DNA of 54,728 bases from Anaerolineales bacterium (GCA_016789175.1 JAEURK010000071.1:1-54728); one strand, 5' to 3'. Positions 39,547 through 47,987 are shown, numbered from the stretch's first letter. Translations and numbers: made by a program. The notes: a model not told the origin generated them from the sequence alone.

Positions 39547-40434
39547 TCACGCTCCCAATGCCGCCCGATTCGCCGTCAGAAACTCCCGCACGCTCTGGGC
39601 CGGGGTTCCGGTCAGATCGGCAACCGAGGTGCTGACGCTCTCAAGATAGCCCTGGGCGATGGCGACGTCGAACGAGACGACCAGATCGACCACGAAGCCG
39701 GGCAGACCAGCCTGAGCGAGGCCGGCGGCCAGGCCCTCAGCGGGCACCGGGACGTAGACCACGGGCTTGCCCGTCAGTTCGCTGGCGATGGCCGCGATCT
39801 CGGCCTGGCTGACGGCCGCCGGGCCCGTGATGTCGAGCGTGGATCGACCGGTGTTGGCCGAGGCCAGCGCAGCAGCCGCGACGCGCGCGCAATCGTCACG
39901 CGTGACGTAGGCGGCGCGGCCGTCTGCGGCGGCGGCCATGAGTTGGCCGGACGCGACAGCGCGCGGCAGGCTGCCCAGCAAACCGTCGGTGTACACGTTG
40001 TTGCGCAGCACGGTCCAGTCGAGCGTGCTGGCGGCCAGCGCCTGCTCCGTGCCGTGATGATCGGGCGCCAGCGTGATCGGCGTGCCCGGCTCGGGGCGGA
40101 TCAGCGAGGTGTAGATCACGTGCTTGACACCGGCCGCCTGCGCGGCGGCGACGGCGTTGCGGTGCTGGTTCAGGCGTCGATCGCCCTGGCCGACCACGTC
40201 GGTGCTGATGAGCAGCAGGCGGTCGCCGCCGGCGAAGGCCGCCGCCAATGTCTCAGGCTTGTCGAAATCGGCGGCGCGGACCTCGACGCCGCGAGCTGCC
40301 AGATCCGCCAGTTTCTCGGGTGAGCGCGTGGTCGCGACGATGCGCGCGCTTGTCGGCTTTTCGAGCAATAACTCGACGACGCGTCGGCCGAGGTGCCCGC
40401 CGGCGCCGGTGACGATCAGGGTGGATGGTGTCAT
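39547..40434 (-). CDS. QorB-like NAD(P)H-dependent reductase (NmrA-type SDR)
   Basis: A 295-residue atypical SDR. TGAGGHLGRRVVELLL (about residues 9-24) is the dinucleotide motif; the block GVKHVIYTSLIRPEPGTPI, the pattern HHGTEQALAASTLDWTVLRNNVY and the ITGPAAVSQAEIAAI segment match QorB/YtfG (NAD(P)H:quinone oxidoreductase 2) and its relatives. It probably reduces quinones or related electrophiles in stress defence. It lies downstream of an Rrf2 regulator gene, with a candidate operator between them, as in ywnA-type regulator/SDR pairs. The TGA stop lies at the edge of a palindrome. Confidence 0.88.
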   Translation of the reverse strand: MTPSTLIVTGAGGHLGRRVVELLLEKPTSARIVATTRSPEKLADLAARGVEVRAADFDKPETLAAAFAGGDRLLLISTDVVGQGDRRLNQHRNAVAAAQAAGVKHVIYTSLIRPEPGTPITLAPDHHGTEQALAASTLDWTVLRNNVYTDGLLGSLPRAVASGQLMAAAADGRAAYVTRDDCARVAAAALASANTGRSTLDITGPAAVSQAEIAAIASELTGKPVVYVPVPAEGLAAGLAQAGLPGFVVDLVVSFDVAIAQGYLESVSTSVADLTGTPAQSVREFLTANRAALGA

Positions 40435-40488
40435 GCTGGTTCCTCTTTGAGAGCCGGCGCTACGTCAACGCGCGCCGGCTGATTGGAG

Positions 40489-40507
40489 TGTAACTTGGAT
40501 GGTTACA
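40489..40507 (-). promoter_or_regulatory. Candidate Rrf2 operator at the reductase gene
   Basis: TGTAAC, 7 bases, GTTACA: a perfect 6+6 inverted repeat about 55 bases upstream of the reductase start. The same 19-bp layout recurs at 40965-40983. Confidence 0.6.
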
Positions 40508-40530
40508 TTAAGCGGTAAAAAAAAGGGCGC

Positions 40531-40962
40531 TCATCCCATCTGCGCAACCAGGTCGGCGAGCGTCGTCTTCTTCAGGCTCTTGTGCACGCTGGTCTGGACG
40601 TCTTCGAAGACCGGCGAAAGCACGCCGATCACCTTCGACCCGATCGGGCAGCGCGGGCTTGGCAAGTTGGCTTTGTAGGCGAACACCTCCGGCTCGCTGA
40701 GCGCAGTATGCACATCCAACAGCGTGATTTTCCCGGCTGGGCGGCCGAGTTCGAGGCCGCCGCCCTTGCCGGAGTGGCTGCGCACCAGCCCGTGCCCGGC
40801 CAGTTGCGCCACCACACGTCGAATCACGACCGGGTTCGTGTTCACGCTCGCCGCCACGACCTCGCTCGACACCAACCCATTCTCGTTGCGATACTCGGCC
40901 GGGATATGCGCCAACACCAGCAGGAGGTGCGTGGCGACGGCCAGTTGGTGGTTTGAGGCCAT
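40531..40962 (-). CDS. Rrf2-family transcriptional regulator
   Basis: A 143-residue winged helix regulator. The DNA-binding part is VATHLLLVLAHIPAEYRNENGLVSSEVVAASVNTNPVVIRRVVAQLAGHGLV, followed by the wing SHSGKGGGLELGRPAGKITLLDV. Only one cysteine (SPRCPIG) is present, so unlike IscR or NsrR it cannot hold an Fe-S cluster through three Cys; this fits the YwnA/CymR-like branch that senses small molecules or oxidants. It lies just upstream of the QorB-like gene, and near-identical 19-bp inverted repeats occur before both genes, suggesting autoregulation. Confidence 0.92.
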   Translation of the reverse strand: MASNHQLAVATHLLLVLAHIPAEYRNENGLVSSEVVAASVNTNPVVIRRVVAQLAGHGLVRSHSGKGGGLELGRPAGKITLLDVHTALSEPEVFAYKANLPSPRCPIGSKVIGVLSPVFEDVQTSVHKSLKKTTLADLVAQMG

Positions 40963-40964
40963 AA

Positions 40965-40983
40965 TGTAACAATTGTAGTTATA
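40965..40983 (-). promoter_or_regulatory. Candidate operator before the Rrf2 gene
   Basis: TGTAAC, 7 bases, GTTATA, one base away from perfect symmetry, beginning 3 bases upstream of the Rrf2 start codon. It matches the site at 40489-40507 in sequence and spacing. Confidence 0.6.
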
Positions 40984-41056
40984 TTTATGGCGGTGTCAAG
41001 GTCTGGCTGGCGGCAGAGAGAGCGGTAAGCTGGCCCAGTTGGTCGGGTGGGCCACC

Positions 41057-41078
41057 GGGACGGCCACAAGGGTCGCCC
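41057..41078. repeat. GGACGGCC hairpin, degenerate copy
   Basis: GGGACGGCC-ACAA-GGGTCGCCC, an imperfect version of the dispersed hairpin, in the divergent region between the Rrf2 and YdjM-like genes. Confidence 0.55.
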
Positions 41079-41153
41079 TTACCGCGCGTAGAACGGTATG
41101 GGTTGTCGCGCGATGACCACGCGTGGTCCGCTACATCGGATTACAATCGCGCG

Positions 41154-41846
41154 ATGCTCTTTCGTTCACATGTGACAGTCGGTTTCTGCGGTGCGGCGTT
41201 GGTGGCTCGGTTTCAACCGGCGTGGCTGACGCCCAGTTGGCCGGTCGAGGCGGGCTGGGCGCAGCTCCGCCCGTTGATCGAGTCGGGCGCCCCGGGGTTG
41301 GCCGGCCTGGTGGACGGCGCCGTGCGTCTATGGTCGGCGAGCGGCCTGGCCCCGCTGGTGGAGACGCCGATCGCATACCTGCTCTTGGTCGTCGTCGTGG
41401 GGTTTGGCTCGCTGCTGCCCGACATCGATCATCAGTCCTCGCGCATCAATCGCCTGTTCGGCACTTCGCGGGGCTTGTTCGGCTGGCTGGTGCATCGGTT
41501 CTTCAGGATCTTCGTCGGATCGCACCGCACCCTCACGCACTATGGCGCCACCTGGCTTGGGCTCAGCCTGGCGGTCGGCTATTTCCTGCCGCTGTTCTGG
41601 TCCCCCGGAGCGCCGTACGCTGTGGCGTTTTCGATCGGCTACGGCCTGCATATCGCGGCCGATATGCTCACCGAGCGCGGCGTGCCGGTCTTCGGCCCGT
41701 TCATCAAACGGCGATACACGCTCGTGCCGGATCTGCTGACGTTTCCGACCGGCTCGTGGCGCGAATATGCGACCGTCCTCGCGCTGGTTTTGTTCACGCT
41801 GTGGGCCTGGGGCGTTTGGGGCTGGATCGCGGGCTGGCTGCCGTGA
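41154..41846 (+). CDS. YdjM-like metal-dependent membrane hydrolase
   Basis: A 230-residue membrane protein of the PF04307 family (YdjM, 'LexA-binding inner membrane-associated putative hydrolase'). The motif LLPDIDHQSSRINRLFG (about residues 87-103), the HRTLTHYG histidine block and GYGLHIAADMLTERGVPVFGP are the family's metal-binding signature, placed between hydrophobic segments. The catalytic role is not proven for the family. The N-terminal part contains a proline/alanine-rich insertion. ATG at 41154 gives the usual MLFRSHVTVG opening. It converges with the response-regulator gene. Confidence 0.88.
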   Translation: MLFRSHVTVGFCGAALVARFQPAWLTPSWPVEAGWAQLRPLIESGAPGLAGLVDGAVRLWSASGLAPLVETPIAYLLLVVVVGFGSLLPDIDHQSSRINRLFGTSRGLFGWLVHRFFRIFVGSHRTLTHYGATWLGLSLAVGYFLPLFWSPGAPYAVAFSIGYGLHIAADMLTERGVPVFGPFIKRRYTLVPDLLTFPTGSWREYATVLALVLFTLWAWGVWGWIAGWLP

Positions 41847-41856
41847 ACGACCTCGT

Positions 41857-42519
41857 CTACACCAGCCCGCGCTTGCGGGCGATGTCGGCGGCCTGGGTGC
41901 GGTTCTCGGCCTGCAACTTGCCCAGGATGTTGGAGACGTGGTTCTTGACCGTGCCCTCAGTGATCACCAAGTGCGTCGCGATCTCGCGGTTGCTGGCGCC
42001 CTGGGCCAGCAGCACCAGCACTTCGCGCTCGCGTTCGGACAGCGCGTCGGCGTCGGCATTTGCGGGGGTTGACCCCGCGCGCATCATCTCGCGAAGCGCG
42101 CGACTGGCGATCTCGGGCTGGATGAAGGGTTCGCCGGCGTGGACCCGGCGGATCGTGTCGATCAGGCGGTCGGCCGGGGTGTCCTTGAGCAGATAACCCA
42201 TCGCGCCCGCGCGCACGCCCTCGTAGACGTAGTCGTCGCGATCGAACGTCGTCAGGATCATCACGCGCGCGGCCGGCCACTGGCGGATCAATTCGGCCGT
42301 GGCCTGCACCCCGTTGAGCGCGGGTGCGCCGTCGGGGGACGCCATCTGGACGTCCATCAGCACGATATCGGGTCGCAGGCGCAACGCCGTTTCCACGCCC
42401 GCGGCGCCGTGGCTGGCTTCGCCGATCACGGCCATGCCGGGCTCGAGGTCAAGCAGGGTTCTAAGGCCCTGGCGCATCAGAGTCTGGTCTTCGACGATCA
42501 CGATCCGGATCTCGCTCAT
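41857..42519 (-). CDS. NarL/LuxR-type response regulator
   Basis: A 220-residue DNA-binding response regulator. The receiver domain (1-125) has the phosphoacceptor Asp56 (VLMDVQM) with acidic partners near residues 10-11 and the conserved Thr and Lys (ILTTF, YLLKD). The LuxR-type helix-turn-helix covers about 155-215 (LSEREREVLVLLAQGASNRE). It is the last gene of a five-gene minus-strand operon and probably regulates the ABC transporter made by the same operon. The start is MSEIRIVIVED. Confidence 0.95.
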   Translation of the reverse strand: MSEIRIVIVEDQTLMRQGLRTLLDLEPGMAVIGEASHGAAGVETALRLRPDIVLMDVQMASPDGAPALNGVQATAELIRQWPAARVMILTTFDRDDYVYEGVRAGAMGYLLKDTPADRLIDTIRRVHAGEPFIQPEIASRALREMMRAGSTPANADADALSEREREVLVLLAQGASNREIATHLVITEGTVKNHVSNILGKLQAENRTQAADIARKRGLV

Positions 42520-42587
42520 CCACTGGCTCCTGTCAACCGGGCCCGCTGCCCTCCGCGACCTCGACACACTCCCGATATCTGGTGCTC

Positions 42588-43817
42588 TCAACTGCCGGCC
42601 GCCGGCGTCTCGATGTAGACGGGCAGCAGTGCCTCCACCCGCGACCCGGGCTGCAAACGCGCGAGTGTCAGCACACCGCCCAGGCCTTCGACTCGCTCTC
42701 GCAGACCGCGCAGGCCATAGTGTCCGCGCCGCCCCTCGGCATCCGCCGGCAGGCCGACGCCGTCGTCGCTGATCGTCACCCGCACGCTTTGTGGCTCGCG
42801 GCTCACACGCACGGCGGCAGACCGGGCGCGCGCATGTTTCTCGACGTTGGCCAGCGCCTCCTGCGCCACTCGCCAGACGGTCTCGGCCAGGGCCGGCGTC
42901 AGCGCCGAGACCCCGGGGTCGACTTCGCAGTGCACGGTGATCCCGGCGCGTTGACCGACGGCAACTCCAAGATCCTGGAGCGCCGCCACCAGCTGGCGCT
43001 CGCCCAACCCCGGCGCCCGCAGGCCGTCAAGCGACCGGCGTAACTCGCTCATGCTGTCGCGCGTCAGGGTTTTCAGCTCATCGATGTGCTCCGAGCCGCG
43101 CTCGGGGTCGACCCGGTAAAGCCGCTGGATGGCCTCGAGTTGAACGCTCATCACTGAAAGCGTGTGGCCCAGTGTGTCATGCAGATCGCGGGCCAGACGT
43201 TCGCGCTCGCGCAACGCCGACAGATCGCTTTCGCGCTCGCGCGCGATGACCAGTTCGTGATTGGCTGACTCGAGTTCGCGGATCAGACGGGCGCGCTCAT
43301 CGCTCGAGCGGATCACCTGTGAGATCCAGAGATAGACGGCGACCATGCCGATCCAGCCGAAGCCGAACCCGAGCAACGCGCTCGGCGGGATGTCTTCCAG
43401 CGAGCGCCAGCCGTTCGTCGCCGGCAGCACTGCCAGCATGATGATGGCGGTGCCCGGCACCGCGGCCTTGGGCGGCAGGCAGCCCCACATCTGCCCGAAG
43501 TACATCATCCCCATCCACCACAGCCGCGGGTCGAACCAGGTGCAGACCGCCCACATGATCGGGCCAGGGATGAAATACGCAGCCAGCCAGAGATTGGGCA
43601 CGGGCCACCGGCTGAGCGCGATCGCGCGGATGTACATCACCAGTTGGATGGTCAGCAGCGTGGCAACCAGCCAGGCGTACGGCCGGGCGCTGTCGAAGAC
43701 GATCCAGAACGCCCAGATGTACATCAGCACAGTCACCACGGTCCAAAACCAGCCATACCATTCGGCATTGACCGGGCGCAGGCGCGTCGGGGAAGGAGAG
43801 CCGGGAGAAGGGAACAT
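42588..43817 (-). CDS. Sensor histidine kinase (HisKA_3)
   Basis: A 409-residue membrane kinase. The N-terminal half has about five or six hydrophobic segments (20-165); a coiled coil (168-205) leads to the dimerisation/phosphorylation helix with His213 (LARDLHDTLGHTL), and the ATPase domain has DDGVGLPADA and GLRGLRERVEGLGG. This is the pattern of DesK/NarX-type kinases acting on NarL-type regulators, as encoded directly downstream. The lack of an extracytoplasmic domain suggests it senses within the membrane, for example lipid-directed agents or the ABC exporter itself. Confidence 0.95.
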   Translation of the reverse strand: MFPSPGSPSPTRLRPVNAEWYGWFWTVVTVLMYIWAFWIVFDSARPYAWLVATLLTIQLVMYIRAIALSRWPVPNLWLAAYFIPGPIMWAVCTWFDPRLWWMGMMYFGQMWGCLPPKAAVPGTAIIMLAVLPATNGWRSLEDIPPSALLGFGFGWIGMVAVYLWISQVIRSSDERARLIRELESANHELVIARERESDLSALRERERLARDLHDTLGHTLSVMSVQLEAIQRLYRVDPERGSEHIDELKTLTRDSMSELRRSLDGLRAPGLGERQLVAALQDLGVAVGQRAGITVHCEVDPGVSALTPALAETVWRVAQEALANVEKHARARSAAVRVSREPQSVRVTISDDGVGLPADAEGRRGHYGLRGLRERVEGLGGVLTLARLQPGSRVEALLPVYIETPAAGS

Positions 43818-43847
43818 CGCAGTTCAGTATAGCCAGAAAAGGAACGG

Positions 43848-44381
43848 CTAAAGCACGATCACCCGGGTACTCGCCAGCCGATCCGCCGGGCTGCGGCCCT
43901 GATGGTCGAGCAGCACGCAGGCGAGGTATGCGAACACCGCGGCGTACGTCAGCGCAAGGCCGGCCCAGGCCAATGGGGCGCTGCTATCGGCGACGAACAA
44001 CGCAACGACGAAGTGGTTCCACTCGAAGGGGAGCAGCGTGATCGCCGAGCGCGCCAGGGCTCGGACAATACCCGGTTGCCCACCGGCCGTGCCAACCACG
44101 CGCAGGCCCAGCCAACGCTTGCCGGGTGTGGCGCCCCGCGATCCGGCGTGAAAGGCCGCGAAGTACAACACGCACGGGATCGTCACGGTCACGAAGACCC
44201 AGGCCTGGAGCGACGCGCCCGGCTCGGTGCCGTCCGGGTGCGTCGCGAGCGGGTTGAGCCCGATGGCCAGGATCAGGCCCTGAGATACCAGGATGCCGGC
44301 AAACAAGATCAGGCAATCGGTCACGTAGGCGCCCAACCGGCGGGCAAGCCTGCCGGTTGGGGCCGAGCCAAGAAGCTTCAT
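43848..44381 (-). CDS. RDD-family membrane protein
   Basis: A 177-residue membrane protein with three or four helices. It starts MKLLGSAPTGRLARRLGAYVTDCL, where the Arg-Arg...Asp triad gives the RDD motif, and ends with ACVLLDHQGRSPADRLASTRVI, typical of the family C-terminus. RDD proteins are poorly understood; some affect ion transport. The ATG overlaps the stop of the ABC permease (ATGA), so it is translationally coupled with the transporter genes. An upstream in-frame ATG lies inside the permease gene and is rejected. Confidence 0.9.
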   Translation of the reverse strand: MKLLGSAPTGRLARRLGAYVTDCLILFAGILVSQGLILAIGLNPLATHPDGTEPGASLQAWVFVTVTIPCVLYFAAFHAGSRGATPGKRWLGLRVVGTAGGQPGIVRALARSAITLLPFEWNHFVVALFVADSSAPLAWAGLALTYAAVFAYLACVLLDHQGRSPADRLASTRVIVL

Positions 44382-45124
44382 GCTGTGCGCGCCTCCCATT
44401 TGAACAAGCGCGCCGCCAGGAAGAGGGCCACCACGGTGTACACAGCCAGTAAGAACAGGTGCTGGACCCAGTCCGCGTGGAGCACGCCTTCCGCCAGGGC
44501 CGGGCGCACCAGCTGTGCCATGGCGTAACCGGGCAGCCACGGCCCGATCTGCTGGACCCAGTCGGGCATCATCTCGATCGGCATGAACAGGTCGGTGATG
44601 AACATCTGACCGAAGTAGAACAACTGGCCGATCGCCACAGCGGCGCCCGCGCGCGGCGCGATACCGCTGATCACCTGCCCGAGCGCGATGGCGGCCACCA
44701 CCGTGACCACGATCATCGGGAGTGCGACAACGAGATTGAGCGGGTTGAGCGCCACGCCGTAGAACAGCACACCGACGACGATCACGACCACGGCGGTCAT
44801 CAGCGCCATGGCGACGTTGGCGATCACGTAGGCCCCGATCAGGTCGCTCGAGGCGATCGGGCTGGCCTGCAGACGACGCAGCACGCCTTTGGCGCGCAAC
44901 TCGGTCATCATGCTCGAGCTGCCGATCAGGCCGAAGGCCATCAAGTTGCCGGCCAACACGCCCGGCATCATCCAGGTCATGAAGCCCGCCAGGTCATCGC
45001 CGGCGAATATGGCGCCGTAGATCACCATCAGGAAGACCGGGAAGGCGAAATTCCAGAACAGTAAAGACCGATCCCGGACGTGGATCAGAAACATGGCTTT
45101 GGTGAGAGTCAGAAAGCGGTACAT
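44378..45124 (-). CDS. ABC-2 type transporter permease
   Basis: A 248-residue permease with six transmembrane helices. The start MYRFLTLTKAMFLIHVRDRSLLFWNFAFPV is typical of DrrB/ABC-2 permeases; about residues 85-115 carry the amphipathic LRAKGVLRRLQASPI segment before helix 3, and MFITDLFMPIEMMPDWVQQI is the family's C-terminal region. It pairs with the ATPase encoded immediately upstream and probably exports a hydrophobic compound or lipid. The longer in-frame extension is read through the ATPase gene and is spurious. Confidence 0.93.
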   Translation of the reverse strand: MYRFLTLTKAMFLIHVRDRSLLFWNFAFPVFLMVIYGAIFAGDDLAGFMTWMMPGVLAGNLMAFGLIGSSSMMTELRAKGVLRRLQASPIASSDLIGAYVIANVAMALMTAVVVIVVGVLFYGVALNPLNLVVALPMIVVTVVAAIALGQVISGIAPRAGAAVAIGQLFYFGQMFITDLFMPIEMMPDWVQQIGPWLPGYAMAQLVRPALAEGVLHADWVQHLFLLAVYTVVALFLAARLFKWEARTA

Positions 45125-45147
45125 GGCGAACACCTTTTCTGGGTGGG

Positions 45148-46068
45148 TCAGTTCAGCGAGCGCCCCGTCAGCGCGAGGAAAGCATCCTCGAGCGAGGGCT
45201 GGCGCAGCGAGATCTCGGTGATCACTTTGCCTTGTTGCGTTGCGAGGGCGTGCAGCGCGGGCAGAGTCGATTGCGGCGAACTCGATTGAATCTCGAGGTG
45301 CTGTCCGGTGTAGCGCACACTGGTGACAGCGGGCAGGCCACGGACCGTCTCGAGCGGCAGGTCGATCGCGGCCTTGAGCGTGGCGTGCAGCCCAAGCCCG
45401 GCCACGATCGTGGCCGGCGAGCCGACGGCCATGATCTGGCCCTGGTCGATGATGGCAACGCGGCCGCAGAGTGCCTCGGCCTCCTCCATGCTGTGGGTGG
45501 TGATCAGGATCGTGCGCCCGTCCTCGTGGAGGCCGCGCAGCACGTCCCACACGTCGCGGCGGGCGTGCGGGTCGAGGGCCGCGGTCGGCTCGTCGAGCAT
45601 GACGATCTGCGGGTCGTTGGCGACGGCGATGGCCAACGCCAGGCGCTGCTGCTGGCCGCCCGACATCTGGCGCGCGAATTTGTTGCGCTGCTCGCTCAGA
45701 CCGAAGCGCTCGAGCAGGGTGTCGATCTGTTCGCCCGTCAGGCGCACGTCGTACAGCGCGGCGTACACCTCCAGCAACTCGGTCGCACTCAGATCGTCGA
45801 GCAGCGCCGTCTTCTGCAACTGGACGCCGAGCGCGCCCTTAGCTTCGCGCGGCGGCCGGCCGGCCACGGTCAGTCGACCGCCGGTTGGCGTGTGCAGACC
45901 CTGCAGGCAGGCCAGCAGCGTCGTCTTGCCGGCGCCGTTCGGGCCAAGCAGTCCGAAGATCTCACCAGGCTGAACCTGAAGCGAAACCTCGCGCAGGGCC
46001 GTGACCTGCCGGCTGCCGGAGCCGTATCCGGCGCTGACGGCTTCGATATCGAGGATGGGGGCAGTCAT
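45148..46068 (-). CDS. ABC transporter ATP-binding protein (DrrA/CcmA-like)
   Basis: A 306-residue ATPase. Walker A GPNGAGKTT (residues 42-50), Q-loop VQLQKTALL, signature MSGGQQQR, Walker B IVMLDEPTAALDP and switch His in TTHSMEEAEAL are all intact. The 80-residue C-terminal extension (after about 220) with PSLEDAFLALTGR is typical of drug-export ATPases such as DrrA. It is the first gene of the operon ABC ATPase, permease, RDD, kinase, regulator: a self-regulated exporter unit. Confidence 0.96.
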   Translation of the reverse strand: MTAPILDIEAVSAGYGSGSRQVTALREVSLQVQPGEIFGLLGPNGAGKTTLLACLQGLHTPTGGRLTVAGRPPREAKGALGVQLQKTALLDDLSATELLEVYAALYDVRLTGEQIDTLLERFGLSEQRNKFARQMSGGQQQRLALAIAVANDPQIVMLDEPTAALDPHARRDVWDVLRGLHEDGRTILITTHSMEEAEALCGRVAIIDQGQIMAVGSPATIVAGLGLHATLKAAIDLPLETVRGLPAVTSVRYTGQHLEIQSSSPQSTLPALHALATQQGKVITEISLRQPSLEDAFLALTGRSLN

Positions 46069-46177
46069 GAGCGTTCTCCTTTGGGATGACGCTCATAGCC
46101 TATTGGTTTGAGGGGTTTTCCTGAAGCCTCGGGGGATAGAACCCGGATGTGTCGAAGGTCATGGTCGCCAGGGCGTT

Positions 46178-46225
46178 GGTCTGGGTCGTCCGACAGGGGC
46201 CGGCCCCTGTCAGACGACCCAGACC
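46178..46225 (-). terminator. Long hairpin after the aldehyde dehydrogenase gene
   Basis: 24-bp arms (46178-46201 and 46202-46225) with one mismatch and no extra loop, arm GGTCTGGGTCGTCC. It lies a few bases past the stop of the aldehyde dehydrogenase gene and before the ABC operon. Confidence 0.75.
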
Positions 46226-46236
46226 CCTCCCTGACT

Positions 46237-47727
46237 CTAGCGAATCATCTGGCGTTCGGCATTGCCAGAGTAGTTGATGAACACGGTCTTGAGCTCGGTG
46301 AAGAAGTTCAGGCCCTCTTCGGCCATCTCGCGGGCGCCGATCCCGGTGGCCTTGATGCCACCGAAGGGCAGCTGGGCCTCGCCGCCGACGGTGGGCTCGT
46401 TGACGTGCACCATGCCGGTCTCGCTGTCCTCGATAAAGCGCAAGATCTGATTGATATCTTGTGTGAAGATCGAGGCCGTCAGCCCGTACTCGACGGCGTT
46501 GGCCGCGCGCAAGGCCTGCTCAAGCGTCTCGGCCTCGGCCACGGCCAGCACCGGCCCGAAGACTTCCTCCTTGAAGATTCGCATGCCGGGCGTGACGCCG
46601 TCGAAGATCGTGGGCGCAACGAAGAAACCGGCGCTGCCGTCGGCCGTCTCGCCTCCGAACGCGACCGGCACGCCGCCGCCTGTCACCAGGCGCGCGCCCT
46701 CGGCTCTGGCGACTGCGATGTAGTCGAGATCCGTGCGCCACTGGGCCTTGTCGACGGCCGGGCCCATGTCGACGTCGTCGCGCAGGCCGTCGCCGATCCG
46801 GATCGCCTCGGCCTTGGCCTTGAGCCGTTCGAGCAGCGCGGCTTTGACGCGCGGATGCGCGATCACGCGCGACGTGGCGGTGCAGCGCTGGCCGGTCGAT
46901 CCAAAAGCGCCGCCGTGGATGGCCGTTGCGGCCTTGTCGAGGTCCGCGTCCTCGAGCACGATCACGGCGTTCTTGCCGCCCATCTCGCACGTGACTTTGA
47001 CGCCGCGCAGCGCGGCCTTGGCGGCCAACGCGCCGCCGACCGCGTTCGAGCCCGTGAACGACACAGCCTTGACCTCCGGCGCCTGCACGATCGCCTCGCC
47101 CACGACGCTGCCTGGACCGACGAGCAGGTTGAAGACACCGGCCGGCAGGCCCGCCTGCTCGTAGATCTCGGTCAGTAATGCGGCCGTCCCCGGCGTCAGT
47201 TCGGCCGGCTTGAACACGACTGTGTTCCCGGCAACCAGGGCCGGCGCGCTCTTCCAGACCGGGATCGCCCACGGGAAGTTCCAGGGCGCGATCAGGCCCA
47301 CCACGCCCAGCGGGCGCCGGAGCGTGTACGTGAACGTGTCGCGCACCTCGGAGGGCAGGGTCTTGCCGCCCATGCGGAAGCCTTCGCCGGCGTAGTACTC
47401 GAGCAACGAGATGCCCTTGAGCACTTCGCCGCGCGATTCCTTGAAGGTCTTGCCCTCTTCGCGCGTCATCAGCCGCGCGATCTCGTCGAGGCGGTCCCGC
47501 GCGATGTTGGCGGCGCGCCAGATCACACGCCCGCGCTCGGGGCCGGGCGTGTTGCGCCAGGCCGGGAAAGCGGCCTGCGCGGCCGTGATCGCGGTCGACA
47601 CGTCGGCCGCGGTTGCCGCCGGAAACTCCGCGATGACGTCGTCCGGCCGGGCCGGGTTGATATTGCGGACGAGGCGCTGCGACTCGGGCTGAACCCAACG
47701 GCCGTTGATGTAGGAACCAGTTTGCAT
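46237..47727 (-). CDS. NAD(P)-dependent aldehyde dehydrogenase
   Basis: A 496-residue aldehyde dehydrogenase. Catalytic residues are Asn150 (APWNFPW), Glu248 (CEMGGKN) and Cys282 (GSTGQRCTATS). Its pattern resembles 2-oxoglutarate semialdehyde / 2,5-dioxovalerate and GABA-type enzymes, but the substrate cannot be settled by eye. MQTGSYINGRW is the family start. It is a single-gene unit ended by a long hairpin; the upstream region contains a TTTTGCC-type palindrome. Confidence 0.92.
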   Translation of the reverse strand: MQTGSYINGRWVQPESQRLVRNINPARPDDVIAEFPAATAADVSTAITAAQAAFPAWRNTPGPERGRVIWRAANIARDRLDEIARLMTREEGKTFKESRGEVLKGISLLEYYAGEGFRMGGKTLPSEVRDTFTYTLRRPLGVVGLIAPWNFPWAIPVWKSAPALVAGNTVVFKPAELTPGTAALLTEIYEQAGLPAGVFNLLVGPGSVVGEAIVQAPEVKAVSFTGSNAVGGALAAKAALRGVKVTCEMGGKNAVIVLEDADLDKAATAIHGGAFGSTGQRCTATSRVIAHPRVKAALLERLKAKAEAIRIGDGLRDDVDMGPAVDKAQWRTDLDYIAVARAEGARLVTGGGVPVAFGGETADGSAGFFVAPTIFDGVTPGMRIFKEEVFGPVLAVAEAETLEQALRAANAVEYGLTASIFTQDINQILRFIEDSETGMVHVNEPTVGGEAQLPFGGIKATGIGAREMAEEGLNFFTELKTVFINYSGNAERQMIR

Positions 47728-47829
47728 CGGCGGAGTCCTCTTGGGGATGGAGTAGCGCGATGATATCGTGAAACTCACCGGCTGCGGGGTCCGGCATAGG
47801 GCAATCGCATCAAAACCAATCCGAGCTTG

Positions 47830-47891
47830 TTTTGCCGCGGATTATGCGAATATCGCAGATGGATGGTGCGTTTCCACAATCCGCGGCAAAA
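47830..47891. repeat. TTTTGCCGCG-type palindrome, copy 4
   Basis: TTTTGCCGCGGATT (47830-47843) and AATCCGCGGCAAAA (47878-47891), perfect 14-bp arms. It lies in the divergent region between the aldehyde dehydrogenase and SDR genes. Confidence 0.85.
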
Positions 47892-47987
47892 TCATGCGCG
47901 ATCGTGTCTGCGCACAGCGCCCCGGCCTCGCAGCCCGGGCGTTTCACGATCCGAAATTGGCGGTGATACTATTTCGCCGGAGGTCCC

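Noticed and set aside
44378..45550. Long ABC permease with a 140-residue N-terminal extension
   Set aside because: The extension is the antiphase reading of the ATPase gene and has no protein-like composition.
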